Of a DNA stretch of 64,000 nucleotides, positions 1-8,009 are shown one piece after another (the stretch's first letter is position 1; the number at the start of each line of letters is the position of its first letter). The notes under the pieces were generated by a model. The model was given only the letters and a program-made list of their open reading frames with translations. It ran no database searches and was not told where the DNA came from. Source of the stretch: Sphingomonas canadensis (lineage in GTDB: Bacteria; Pseudomonadota; Alphaproteobacteria; Sphingomonadales; Sphingomonadaceae); contig NZ_JAPDRA010000001.1 in assembly GCF_026013525.1 (NCBI RefSeq), forward strand, positions 496,001-560,000. Reading direction: 5' to 3'. Both the position numbers and the translations under genes were made by a program.

Positions 1-80
1 TGGTTCACCGGCGCTGCGGCATAGAGCGATTCGAGCGCGCGAAAATGCGCCCCGGCGCCGACCGCGTCAGGCTGCGTCAC
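1..80 (-). CDS. Partial CDS, probable PaaI-family thioesterase (N-terminus only)
   Basis: A GTG at 80 opens a reading frame that runs off the left edge. Its start overlaps the end of ptsN. The 26 visible residues begin MTQPDAVGAGAHFRALESLY and contain no stop. The overlapping start is the same style used throughout this operon. The opening resembles PaaI/YdiI hotdog thioesterases that I recall following ptsN in sphingomonads. That function is inference from a short fragment; only the open frame and overlap are seen. Confidence 0.5.
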   Translation of the reverse strand, partial: MTQPDAVGAGAHFRALESLYAAAPVN

Positions 81-534
81 GCGCTTCCACGCCCGTGAGC
101 AGCGCATAGAGCGCATCGCGCGACCCCGCGCCGCGCAGCTTCGCCGCGAAGCCGCGATCGCGCAGCCGCCGCGAGACGCGGGCGAGCGCCTTCAGATGCT
201 CGGCCCCCGCCCCGCTGGGCGACAGCAGGACGAACACCAGATCGACCGGCAGATCGTCCACCGCGGCGAACTCCACCGGCTTTTCCAGCCGCGCGAACAG
301 CCCCATCACCCTGGGCAGCGCCTCCATCCGCGCGTGCGGGATGGCGATGCCGCCGCCGAAACCGGTGGAGACCAGCTTCTCGCGCGCGGCGAGCCGTTCG
401 GTCACCTCACGCGCGGATTGGCCATAGACGCGCTCTGCCAGCGCGCCGAGCTGCTGAAGCAGCGTCTTGCGGTTTCCAGCGACAATGCCGTCCACCACCG
501 CGTCGGGCGTGAGCAGGTCACTCAGATCGGTCAT
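67..534 (-). CDS. ptsN: PTS IIA-like nitrogen regulatory protein PtsN (EIIA-Ntr)
   Basis: This 155-residue cytoplasmic EIIA domain of the fructose/mannitol family accepts phosphate from NPr as the last step of the nitrogen PTS. It is regulatory and does not transport sugar. The phosphorylated histidine is His67 in the GIAIPHARM motif. Length is normal for the family (about 150). It lies 44 bp downstream of hpf, the usual proteobacterial hpf-ptsN order. A GTG-started gene overlaps its 3' end. No transporter genes are nearby, which fits a regulatory role. Confidence 0.95.
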   Translation of the reverse strand: MTDLSDLLTPDAVVDGIVAGNRKTLLQQLGALAERVYGQSAREVTERLAAREKLVSTGFGGGIAIPHARMEALPRVMGLFARLEKPVEFAAVDDLPVDLVFVLLSPSGAGAEHLKALARVSRRLRDRGFAAKLRGAGSRDALYALLTGVEARDAA

Positions 535-578
535 GCGAATTCCAGCTAGCAGCCCTTCGAAGAGGCGCGCGGAGCCCC

Positions 579-1172
579 TTAGCGCACCGCGCGCTCGGGC
601 TCCACCCAGCCGATCGTCCCGTCACCGCGGCGATAGACCATGTTGTACGCGCCCGTGCCGCTGTTGCGAAAGAGCAGCGCGTTGGTGTTGCGCAGATCGA
701 GCATCATCACCGCGTCGGAAACGGTGGCATCGGGCACGTCGACGCGCGTTTCGGCCACGATCAGCGGCGAATCGGCCGCTTCCTCAGCCTCCCCATCCTC
801 TAGGAACAGGGTATAGCCCGCGTCGTCGCGAACCGCCGGCTCAGCCGCTTCGATGCCATTGGCGCGGCCGCCATGATGATCCTTCAGACGGCGGGTGTAA
901 CGGCGAAGCTGCTTTTCGATCCGGTCGGCGGCGCCATCGAAGGCGACATGCGCGTCATGGCCGCGGTTCGACGCCTTGAGCACCAGCCCCTGCATCACAT
1001 GCGCCACGATATCGCAGGTGAAGCCGATGTCGTGCGGACCCTTGCCGAACGTCGCCTGCGCCGAGAGCGCGCGCGAGAAATATTTGCCGGCGATACCCTG
1101 GAGCCGATCGGTGACGTGAAGCTTCAACGCCTCACCGGTGTCGACCTGGTGGCCCGATACTCGGATATCCAT
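579..1172 (-). CDS. hpf: Ribosome hibernation-promoting factor, long form
   Basis: This 197-residue protein binds the 30S subunit and dimerises ribosomes in stationary phase. The N-terminal S30AE/RaiA domain covers roughly residues 1-105, followed by a charged linker. The C-terminal long-HPF dimerisation domain covers about 140-197 and includes LDLRNTNALLFRN and the YRRGDGTIGWVEP ending. I chose the ATG at 1172 (MDIRVSGHQ) because a GGAGGAG ribosome-binding site lies just upstream. The frame stays open to 1250, but that extension has no family similarity. It sits 44 bp upstream of ptsN. Confidence 0.95.
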   Translation of the reverse strand: MDIRVSGHQVDTGEALKLHVTDRLQGIAGKYFSRALSAQATFGKGPHDIGFTCDIVAHVMQGLVLKASNRGHDAHVAFDGAADRIEKQLRRYTRRLKDHHGGRANGIEAAEPAVRDDAGYTLFLEDGEAEEAADSPLIVAETRVDVPDATVSDAVMMLDLRNTNALLFRNSGTGAYNMVYRRGDGTIGWVEPERAVR

Positions 1173-1225
1173 AACTCTCCTCCGCACTATTTGGGCCGTC
1201 GAGCTAGGGATGCGGCCCCCGGGCG

Positions 1226-1918
1226 TCAACCGGCGGCCGGTGTACCCCATAGCGGATCGTCGATCCCCTTGATGAATTCCTCGTGCCGCGCGCGCTCCGC
1301 ATCGCTTGGCGCGAAATGCCGGGCCGGGCGTACGCTGGCGCGGACCGGCGCCTCGATCGGAGCGACGCGCGGCGCGGCGGCCTGAACCGCCAGCCCCAGC
1401 GTTATCTGCCGCCCGCCGGTAAGCTCGACATAGACCTGCGCGAGCAGTTGCGCGTCGAGTAGCGCGCCGTGCAGCGTGCGCTGGCTGAGATCGATGCCGT
1501 AGCGCGAGCAGAGCGCATCCAGCGTGTGCTTCGCGCCCGGATGCCGCTGGCGTGCGATCGACAGCGTGTCGATCATCCGCGTCGCGGCACAGGAAGGGCG
1601 GCCGCAGCGGCCCAGTTCGCCGTTCAGAAAGCCGAAGTCGAACGCCGCGTTGTGCGCCACCATCGGGCTGTCGCCCAGGAAATCGAGCAGTTCCTCCACC
1701 CGTTCGTGGAACAGCGGCTTGTCCGAAAGGAATGCGTCGCCGAGGCCGTGAACCGCAAAGGCCTCCGCCGGCATCGGCCGTTCGGGGTTCAGATAGGCGT
1801 GGAAGTGATTGCCCGTCGGCACCCGGTTGATCAACTCGACGCAGCCGATCTCGACAAGCCGGTCGCCGCCCGAGAAGCTAAGCCCGGTGGTCTCGGTGTC
1901 GAACACGATCTCGCGCAT
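1226..1918 (-). CDS. dnaQ: DNA polymerase III epsilon subunit, 3'-5' proofreading exonuclease
   Basis: This 230-residue DEDDh exonuclease proofreads for the replicative polymerase core. All catalytic residues are visible: Asp7 and Glu9 in DTETTG, Asp94 in HNAAFDF, and His150 and Asp155 in LHGALLDAQLL. The C-terminal tail (about 175-230) is the expected polymerase-alpha-binding extension and is Ala/Arg rich. Its start is only 6 bp from the coaE stop, the common alphaproteobacterial coaE-dnaQ arrangement. Confidence 0.95.
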   Translation of the reverse strand: MREIVFDTETTGLSFSGGDRLVEIGCVELINRVPTGNHFHAYLNPERPMPAEAFAVHGLGDAFLSDKPLFHERVEELLDFLGDSPMVAHNAAFDFGFLNGELGRCGRPSCAATRMIDTLSIARQRHPGAKHTLDALCSRYGIDLSQRTLHGALLDAQLLAQVYVELTGGRQITLGLAVQAAAPRVAPIEAPVRASVRPARHFAPSDAERARHEEFIKGIDDPLWGTPAAG

Positions 1919-1924
1919 GGCCCA

Positions 1925-2518
1925 TTATCCTCCCGCCGGCCGCGCGAGGCAAGCGATCACCGCATCCACCGCGGCGCGCGTCTCGTCCAGCGAGCCGCCC
2001 GTCGGGATCACGAAATCGGCGCGGGCGCGCTTTTCCGCATCGGGAAGCTGGCGGGCAAGGATCGATTCGAATCGCTCCGCCGTCATTCCCGGCCGCGCCA
2101 TCACGCGCGCGCGCTGAACCTCGGCCGCTGCAGAGACGACGGCGATTCGGTCCACCTGGCTCCATCCCCCCGCCTCGAACAGCAACGGCACATCGAGCAG
2201 CACCAGCGGCGCATCGGCGTGGGCGGCCAGGAAGGCGGCACGCGCCTCCGCCACGGCGGGATGGACGATCGACTCCAGCCGCCGGATCGCCGCGTCGTCG
2301 CCCAGCACCGCCTCGCCCAGCCGCTTGCGGTCCACGCCTCCTGGGCCAGTGGTGCCCGGAAACGCTGCCTCGATCCGGCCGACCAGCGCACCGCCCGGCC
2401 CCTGGAGCCGGTGGACTTCGGCGTCGGCATCGAACACCGGCACCCCGGCGTCGGCGAACATCGCCGCGACCGTCGACTTGCCCATGCCGATCGATCCGGT
2501 GAGCCCCAGCGTGATCAT
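1925..2518 (-). CDS. coaE: Dephospho-CoA kinase
   Basis: This enzyme performs the last step of coenzyme A synthesis, phosphorylating the 3'-OH of dephospho-CoA with ATP. It has 197 residues, a normal length. The P-loop is GLTGSIGMGKST at residues 5-16. The family motif FDADAEVHRL follows at about residue 29, and there is a LDVPLLFE segment in mid-protein. I used the ATG at 2518 because the upstream extension of the frame (to 2719) lies inside aroE and shows no similarity. It sits 19 bp after aroE and 6 bp before dnaQ. Confidence 0.95.
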   Translation of the reverse strand: MITLGLTGSIGMGKSTVAAMFADAGVPVFDADAEVHRLQGPGGALVGRIEAAFPGTTGPGGVDRKRLGEAVLGDDAAIRRLESIVHPAVAEARAAFLAAHADAPLVLLDVPLLFEAGGWSQVDRIAVVSAAAEVQRARVMARPGMTAERFESILARQLPDAEKRARADFVIPTGGSLDETRAAVDAVIACLARPAGG

Positions 2519-2537
2519 CGCATCCCCTCCGCGCGCG

Positions 2538-3359
2538 TCAGGCCAGCAGCAGCGCGCGCAATTCCTCGTCACGGTCGCGCGGCGGCGCCTCGCCGAAGAA
2601 CAGTTCGAACGCCAGCGCGGCCTGGCCCACCAGCATCTCCAGCCCGTCCACCGTGTCGAGCCCGCGCGCATGCGCCGCGGCGAGCAGCCCGGTCTCCAGC
2701 GGGGCATAGACCGCGTCATAGACGACGGCGTCTTCGGGCAGCGGCGACAGGTCCAGGTCGAGCGGGGGCTGGCCGGTCATCCCCAGGGCGCTGGCGTTGA
2801 CAAGAAGCGCGGCGGGCGGGATCGCGCTGCCCAGCGGCAGCGCATCGCCCTTCAGCCCGAAGGACGCGAGCAGCGCCGCCGCCTTCAGCACGTTGCGGTT
2901 CAGGACGGTGACATGCCCCACCCCCAGCCGGGCGAGCGCGAAGAGTATCGCCCGCGCCGCGCCGCCCGCACCCACCACCACGACCTGCGCGCCCGCCAGC
3001 TCCAGGCCCGCGATCGGGGCATAGAAGCCGCCGGCATCGGTGTTGGTCCCGGTCAACGCGCCGTCCTCATCGCGGATCACGGTGTTGATCGCGCCGATCG
3101 TACCGCGCAGCCCGCCGCGATCCTCGACATGGTCGAGCGCCGCCTGCTTGTGCGGGATGGTGACGTTGCACCCGCGCCAGGCCGGATCGCCGCGCCGCGA
3201 CTCGAAATAGGCGCCGAGCCCCTCCGGCGTGACGTGGCAGGCCCGATATTCGGCATCGATCCCCAACGCATCGAGCCAGAAACCATGGATCAACGGCGAT
3301 TTGGAATGCGCGATCGGATCACCGATCACCTCGGCATAGAGCTTTGCCGGGTTCGTCAT
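2538..3359 (-). CDS. aroE: Shikimate dehydrogenase (NADP+)
   Basis: This enzyme reduces 3-dehydroshikimate to shikimate in aromatic amino acid synthesis. It has 273 residues. The N-terminal substrate domain has SKSP at 19-22 and NVTIPHK with catalytic Lys71. Asp108 in NTD completes the catalytic pair. The NADP-binding glycine loop GAGGAARA is at 130-137. The ATG at 3359 overlaps the maf stop as ATGA, indicating translational coupling. The frame is open further upstream inside maf, but that part is not family-like. Confidence 0.95.
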   Translation of the reverse strand: MTNPAKLYAEVIGDPIAHSKSPLIHGFWLDALGIDAEYRACHVTPEGLGAYFESRRGDPAWRGCNVTIPHKQAALDHVEDRGGLRGTIGAINTVIRDEDGALTGTNTDAGGFYAPIAGLELAGAQVVVVGAGGAARAILFALARLGVGHVTVLNRNVLKAAALLASFGLKGDALPLGSAIPPAALLVNASALGMTGQPPLDLDLSPLPEDAVVYDAVYAPLETGLLAAAHARGLDTVDGLEMLVGQAALAFELFFGEAPPRDRDEELRALLLA

Positions 3360-3958
3360 GACGTCAGCATCCCGCGCAGGCGCAGGTAATCCAGGATGTT
3401 CATCAGCGGCATGCCCAGGATGGTGAAATGGCTTCCCTCGGTGTGGGTGAAGAGCTGGACGCCCGGCCCCTCGATCCGGAAACAGCCTACGCAGCCCGCG
3501 ATCGCGGGCCATTCGACGTCGAGATAGGATTCGACGAACGCATCCGAGAGCGGCCGGACGTGCAGCCTGGCCCGATCGACAAAGCGCCACACCGGGCGGC
3601 CGCCCTCGGCGATCACCGCGGCGCTGTAGATGCTGTGGGTCGCGCCGGACATGCGGCGCAGGTGATCGCGCGCCTGACTGCGGCTCTCCGGCTTGTCGAG
3701 CAGGCTGCCGTCGGCCAGCGCCACCACCGAATCGCCGCCCAGCACCAGTGCAGCGGGATCGCGTGCGGAAACCTTGAGCGCCTTCAGCTCGGCGAGCGCA
3801 TCGGCCAAGTCGCGCGGCGCGACTTGGCGCGCGAGCAGCGATTCCTTCGCGGCCTGCTCGTCGACCAGCGCCGCCATCGCCTCATGCGGTACGCCCGCGG
3901 CATCGAGCATCGCCCGGCGCGATGCGCTCTGTGAGGCGAGCACCAGCCGGAGGCTCAT
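3356..3958 (-). CDS. maf: Maf-family nucleoside triphosphate pyrophosphatase
   Basis: Maf/HAM1-fold proteins hydrolyse non-canonical or modified nucleotides to monophosphates and are thought to be house-cleaning enzymes. The protein has 200 residues. The signature LASQSASRR is at 7-15. Other conserved segments are GGDSVV, DKP and the late GPGVQLFTHTEGSHFTILGMPL. It overlaps ppsR upstream and aroE downstream, each as ATGA. A perfect 12-bp inverted repeat with a one-base centre lies within it at 3804-3828 and is reported separately. Confidence 0.93.
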   Translation of the reverse strand: MSLRLVLASQSASRRAMLDAAGVPHEAMAALVDEQAAKESLLARQVAPRDLADALAELKALKVSARDPAALVLGGDSVVALADGSLLDKPESRSQARDHLRRMSGATHSIYSAAVIAEGGRPVWRFVDRARLHVRPLSDAFVESYLDVEWPAIAGCVGCFRIEGPGVQLFTHTEGSHFTILGMPLMNILDYLRLRGMLTS

Positions 3959-4779
3959 GCTTCGGCATCCCGCGCGGCGCGATGTTCGTTGCAGAGCTGG
4001 ATGATCGCCGCCGCGGTTTCCTCGATCGAGCGCCGCGTCACGTCGATCACCGGCCAGCCATTGTCGGCGAACATGCGCCGCGCCACCGCCACCTCATGCT
4101 GGACCGAGTCCTGATCGACATAGGAAGTACCGGGCTGCTGGTTGAGCGAGAGCAGCCGGTTGCGCCGGATCTGGACCAGGCGATCGGCACTGGTCGTCAG
4201 CCCCACCACCAGCGGCCGCTTGAGCCGGAACAGTATCTCGGGCGGCGGCGATTCGATTACGATCGGCACATTCGCCGTCTTGTACCCGCGATTGGCGAGA
4301 TAGATCGAGGTCGGCGTCTTAGACGAACGCGAGACGCCGACGAGCACGATGTCCGCCTGCTCCCAATTCTCCTCGCCCACGCCATCGTCGTGCGCGATGG
4401 TGAAGTGGATCGCATCGACGCGCGCGAAATAGGCGGCGTCGAGCATGTGCTGGCGCCCCGGCCGCGCCTTGGCTTCCTGGCCGAGAAGGTTGCTCAGCGC
4501 GTTGTTCACCGCATCGAGCGGCGCCACCGCGGGCAGGCCCATCGCCCGGCATCGTGCCTCCAGCGTGCGGCGAATCTCCGGGTTCACCAGCGTGTACAGC
4601 ACCAGCCCGGGGTTCTGCGCGATCTCCTGCAGGATGCGTTCCAGATGCGCCTCGCTTCGCACCATCGGCCAGAAATGACGCAGCGTCTCGACATCGTCGA
4701 ACTGGGCAAGCGCGGCCTTGGCGATATTCTCGAGCGTCTCGCCGGTGGAATCGGAGAGCAGGTGCAGGTGCAGGCGCAT
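3955..4779 (-). CDS. ppsR: PEP synthase regulatory protein / kinase-pyrophosphorylase (DUF299)
   Basis: Members of this family phosphorylate and dephosphorylate PEP synthase or pyruvate phosphate dikinase, using ADP as phosphate donor. The protein has 274 residues from the ATG at 4779, opening MRLHLHLLSDSTGET. The nucleotide-binding loop GVSRSSKTPT is at 148-157. The frame is open to 4917, but the added residues have no similarity and lie in the candidate origin spacer. In Rickettsia and Caulobacter the gene at this place borders oriC opposite hemE. It is the first gene of the leftward operon. Confidence 0.92.
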   Translation of the reverse strand: MRLHLHLLSDSTGETLENIAKAALAQFDDVETLRHFWPMVRSEAHLERILQEIAQNPGLVLYTLVNPEIRRTLEARCRAMGLPAVAPLDAVNNALSNLLGQEAKARPGRQHMLDAAYFARVDAIHFTIAHDDGVGEENWEQADIVLVGVSRSSKTPTSIYLANRGYKTANVPIVIESPPPEILFRLKRPLVVGLTTSADRLVQIRRNRLLSLNQQPGTSYVDQDSVQHEVAVARRMFADNGWPVIDVTRRSIEETAAAIIQLCNEHRAARDAEA

Positions 4780-5085
4780 CAGCTTCTGGATGGATCTGTG
4801 GAGAACATGGCGGACAGGCGCTAGCGCAACCCCGGGCCGGGGCCAAGCATCCCCAGCCGGGCGGATTCGGGCCGGCACCATCCACAGCGCGATCCCCAGA
4901 CCCGCGGAACGATCCACAGGCTGTGAATTTTGGGGAAGCGATCCGCGAATCCGGGGGAGCCCGCAGGCCCCGGCGAGTCAAGCTGTTGGCAACTTGGGCA
5001 TGAACGCATAAGCCCCGGCTTCCACGCGACAACAGACTCCAACAATCTTCTGGAATCTGATTCTATTGATGATTGAGAGGCGGTT
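4780..5085. other. Gene-free spacer between ppsR and hemE; candidate chromosomal origin of replication (oriC)
   Basis: The 306-bp gap between divergent ppsR and hemE holds no convincing gene. DnaA-box-like 9-mers (consensus TTATCCACA, Caulobacter form TGATCCACA) are TTCTCCACA on the minus strand at 4797-4805 (8/9), CCATCCACA at 4878-4886 (7/9) and CGATCCACA at 4910-4918 (8/9 to the Caulobacter form). A weaker CGATCCCCA is at 4890-4898. The stretch about 5033-5076 is roughly 65% A+T in a very GC-rich window and could unwind. Oriented next to hemE, this matches the established Caulobacter/Rickettsia origin position. Function is inferred. Confidence 0.55.
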
Positions 5086-6135
5086 CTGACCACTCCCATT
5101 GCCCCCAAGTCCAAGCCGTTGCTCGATACCCTGCGCGGCGCACACCAGCCGGTTCCGCCGATGTGGCTGATGCGCCAGGCCGGCCGTTACCTGCCCGAAT
5201 ATCGCGCGCTGAGGGCCGAGAAGGGCGGATTCCTGGCGCTGGTGAACGACAGCGCCGCTGCAGCCGAGATCACGCTCCAGCCGATCCGCCGCTTCGCCTT
5301 CGATGGTGCGATCCTGTTTTCCGACATCCTGATCGTGCCGATGGCGCTGGGCCAGAAGCTGTGGTTCGAAACGGGTGAGGGGCCGCGGCTGGCGCCCAAG
5401 ATCGATGCACGCGCCGTGCTCGACGGGTTCGTGCCCGATTCCGCCGCCTTCGCTCCGATCTACGAGACGGTGCGCCTCGTCTCCGCCGCACTGGCGCCGG
5501 AGACGACCTTCCTCGGCTTTGCGGGAAGCCCGTGGACCGTCGCCACCTATATGATCAATGGCCAGGGCAGCCGCGAGCAGGCGGAGGCCCGCCGGCTGGC
5601 CTACACCGATCCGGCGCTGATGGAGGCGCTGGTCGACCGGATCGTGGCGAGCACCATCGAATATCTGCTGGGCCAGATCGCCGCGGGCGTCGAGGCGGTG
5701 CAGCTCTTCGATAGCTGGGCGGGCAGCCTGAGCCCCGCGCAGTTCGAACGCTGGGTGATCGCGCCCAACGCGCGGATCGTGGCGGCGCTGCGCGAACACG
5801 TACCGCACGTGCCGGTGATCGGTTTCCCCAAGGGCGCGGGCGGCAAACTGCCTGCCTATGCGCGCGAGACGGGCGTGGACGCGGTGGGCGTGGACGAGAC
5901 GGTCGATCCGGAATGGGCGCATGCATCGCTGCCTGCCGGCATGCCGGTGCAGGGCAACCTCGATCCGCTGGCGTTGATCGCGGGCGGGGAAGCGCTGATC
6001 TCTGCCGCGGACCGCATCCTGTCGGCATTTGCCGATCGCCCGCACGTCTTCAACCTGGGCCATGGCATTTTGCAGGACACGCCGATCGCGCATGTCGAGC
6101 AACTGGTGGCGCATGTGCGGAAGGGCGGCCGATGA
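5086..6135 (+). CDS. hemE: Uroporphyrinogen decarboxylase
   Basis: HemE removes four carboxyls from uroporphyrinogen III to give coproporphyrinogen III. Family motifs are clear: PMWLMRQAGRYLPEYR near the N-terminus, FSDILIVPMALGQ, GFAGSPWTVATYMINGQGS, and a late GNLDP and FNLGHGI. The start is unusual. The frame opens after a stop at 5074, has no ATG or GTG before the conserved region, and offers CTG at 5086 or TTG at 5119. GAGAGG sits 5 bases before the CTG, giving 349 residues (MTTPIAPKSKPLLDTLRG). The TTG has no Shine-Dalgarno sequence and would cut into the first helix. The stop overlaps hemJ as ATGA. Confidence 0.93.
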   Translation: MTTPIAPKSKPLLDTLRGAHQPVPPMWLMRQAGRYLPEYRALRAEKGGFLALVNDSAAAAEITLQPIRRFAFDGAILFSDILIVPMALGQKLWFETGEGPRLAPKIDARAVLDGFVPDSAAFAPIYETVRLVSAALAPETTFLGFAGSPWTVATYMINGQGSREQAEARRLAYTDPALMEALVDRIVASTIEYLLGQIAAGVEAVQLFDSWAGSLSPAQFERWVIAPNARIVAALREHVPHVPVIGFPKGAGGKLPAYARETGVDAVGVDETVDPEWAHASLPAGMPVQGNLDPLALIAGGEALISAADRILSAFADRPHVFNLGHGILQDTPIAHVEQLVAHVRKGGR

Positions 6136-6584
6136 CCGGATTCCTGGGCCTTGCCTATGTATGGGTGAAGGCGGCGCATATCATCTTCGTCATCTTCTGG
6201 ATGGCCGGGCTTTTCCTGTTCCCCCGCTATCTGGTGCATCATCAGGACGCGCTGGGCACGCCGGAGGCGGAGAAATGGCGCGAGCGCGAGGTATTGCTGG
6301 CGCGCATGATCCTGAATCCGTCGATCGTCGTCGTCTGGACGCTTGGAATCGTGCTGGCGATCAATTCGGGGCTGTTCGACGGCCAACCGGGGCTGGGCTG
6401 GCTGCATGCCAAGCTGCTGCTCGTGCTGGGCCTGTCGGGCTTCCACGGCTGGGCGCTGGGCTATGCGCGCAAGCTGGCGGGCGGGGCGGGAACGCTGCCC
6501 ACGCGCAGCCTGAGGATGCTCAACGAGGTGCCGGCGCTGGCGGTGGTGCTGATCGTGATCCTGGCGGTGGTGAAGCCCTTCTGA
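6132..6584 (+). CDS. hemJ: Protoporphyrinogen IX oxidase HemJ (CopD-like membrane protein)
   Basis: HemJ is the haem-containing, oxygen-independent-type oxidase that converts protoporphyrinogen IX to protoporphyrin IX in many alphaproteobacteria. The protein has 150 residues with four hydrophobic helices. A conserved early His is at residue 16 in VKAAHIIFVIFWMAGLF, with FPRYLVHH following. The start overlaps hemE as ATGA, so two late haem steps are coupled. No classical hemG or hemY is in the window. Confidence 0.9.
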   Translation: MTGFLGLAYVWVKAAHIIFVIFWMAGLFLFPRYLVHHQDALGTPEAEKWREREVLLARMILNPSIVVVWTLGIVLAINSGLFDGQPGLGWLHAKLLLVLGLSGFHGWALGYARKLAGGAGTLPTRSLRMLNEVPALAVVLIVILAVVKPF

Positions 6585-6602
6585 TTCGCGTGCCGATCCC
6601 GG

Positions 6603-6631
6603 TTGACTTGGACAGGTGGCGAACCTAATTC
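6603..6631 (+). promoter_or_regulatory. Candidate promoter upstream of rho
   Basis: TTGACT at 6603-6608 is a good -35 match. TAATTC at 6626-6631 follows after 17 bp as a weak -10. It lies about 110 bp before the rho ATG and just after hemJ, leaving a leader of roughly 100 nt. Rho genes are often autoregulated through such leaders. The -10 match is poor, so confidence is low. Confidence 0.3.
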
Positions 6632-6740
6632 CTGACGGCGCTTCCGGAACTTCCGGGCGCGTCCCTCCTTATTCAGCATCGCCCGCGCGCAGCTTCGCCG
6701 ACCGACGCTATCCTCCCCGTTCCACGCCTGGAATCCATTC

Positions 6741-7997
6741 ATGCATCTGAAGGACCTTAAGAAGAAATCCCCCGCCGAGCTGGTCGAGATGGCCGAAGAG
6801 CTTGGCGTCGAGGGAGCATCCACGCTGCGCAAGCAGGATCTGTTGTTCGCGATCCTCAAGGCCCAGGCCGAGAATGGCGAGCAGATCATGGGCGAAGGCA
6901 CGATCGAGGTGCTGCAGGACGGATTCGGATTTCTGCGCAGCGCCCAGGCCAATTATCTGGCGGGCCCTGACGACATCTATGTCTCGCCCAACCAGGTCCG
7001 CAAGTTCGGCCTGCGTACCGGCGATACGGTGGAAGGCGAAATCCGCGCGCCCAAGGACGGCGAGCGCTATTTCGCGCTGACCCGCCTCGTCTCGGTCAAT
7101 TTCGACGATCCGGAGGCGGTGCGCCATCGGGTCAATTTCGACAATCTGACGCCGCTCTACCCCGATCAGAAGCTGACGCTCGATCCCGCCGATCCGACGG
7201 TGAAGGACAAGTCGGCGCGCGTGATCGACATCGTGTCGCCGCAGGGCAAGGGGCAGCGCACGCTGATCGTCGCGCCGCCGCGCGTCGGCAAGACGGTGAT
7301 GCTGCAGAATATCGCCAAGGCGATCACCGACAATCACCCCGAGGTGTTCCTGCTCGTCCTGCTGATCGACGAGCGACCGGAGGAAGTCACCGACATGCAG
7401 CGTTCGGTGAAGGGCGAGGTCGTGTCCTCGACCTTCGACGAGCCGGCCACGCGCCATGTGCAGGTCGCCGAGATGGTGATCGAAAAGGCCAAGCGCCTCG
7501 TCGAGCATAAGAAAGACGTGGTGATCCTGCTCGATTCGATCACCCGCCTCGGCCGCGCCTACAACACAGTGGTTCCGAGCTCGGGCAAGGTGCTGACGGG
7601 CGGCGTGGATGCCAATGCGCTCCAGCGGCCGAAGCGCTTCTTCGGCGCCGCGCGCAATATCGAGGAGGGCGGATCGCTCTCGATCATCGCGACCGCGCTG
7701 ATCGACACCGGCAGCCGCATGGACGAGGTGATCTTCGAGGAGTTCAAGGGCACCGGAAACTCCGAGATCGTGCTGGACCGCAAGGTTGCGGACAAGCGCA
7801 TCTTCCCGGCGCTGGATGTCGGCAAGAGCGGCACGCGCAAGGAAGAGCTGCTGGTCGACAAGGCCAAGCTTTCGAAGATGTGGGTGCTGCGCCGCATCCT
7901 GATGCAGATGGGCACCATCGACGCGATGGAATTCCTGCTCGACAAGATGAAGGACTCGAAGACCAACGAGGACTTCTTCGATTCGATGAACCAGTAA
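6741..7997 (+). CDS. rho: Transcription termination factor Rho
   Basis: This hexameric RNA-dependent ATPase/helicase terminates transcription. It has 418 residues, the standard length. The N-terminal helical and cold-shock RNA-binding domain covers about 1-120 ([20 protein letters not shown], then GFGFLRS). The P-loop VAPPRVGKT ends at Thr185. The Walker B segment [16 protein letters not shown] and the R/Q-loop region [12 protein letters not shown] are intact. The ATG at 6741 has only a weak Shine-Dalgarno. hemE-hemJ-rho order is usual in sphingomonads. Confidence 0.98.
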   Translation: MHLKDLKKKSPAELVEMAEELGVEGASTLRKQDLLFAILKAQAENGEQIMGEGTIEVLQDGFGFLRSAQANYLAGPDDIYVSPNQVRKFGLRTGDTVEGEIRAPKDGERYFALTRLVSVNFDDPEAVRHRVNFDNLTPLYPDQKLTLDPADPTVKDKSARVIDIVSPQGKGQRTLIVAPPRVGKTVMLQNIAKAITDNHPEVFLLVLLIDERPEEVTDMQRSVKGEVVSSTFDEPATRHVQVAEMVIEKAKRLVEHKKDVVILLDSITRLGRAYNTVVPSSGKVLTGGVDANALQRPKRFFGAARNIEEGGSLSIIATALIDTGSRMDEVIFEEFKGTGNSEIVLDRKVADKRIFPALDVGKSGTRKEELLVDKAKLSKMWVLRRILMQMGTIDAMEFLLDKMKDSKTNEDFFDSMNQ

Positions 7998-8009
7998 GGC
8001 AGTCCGGCG

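Noticed and set aside
1173..1250. 26-residue N-terminal extension of hpf
   Set aside because: The extension overlaps dnaQ, has no similarity, and the internal ATG has a strong GGAGGAG site.
4780..4917. 46-residue N-terminal extension of ppsR into the candidate oriC
   Set aside because: The family starts at MRLHLHLLSDSTGET; the extension is Pro/Arg/Ala-rich and unlike the family.
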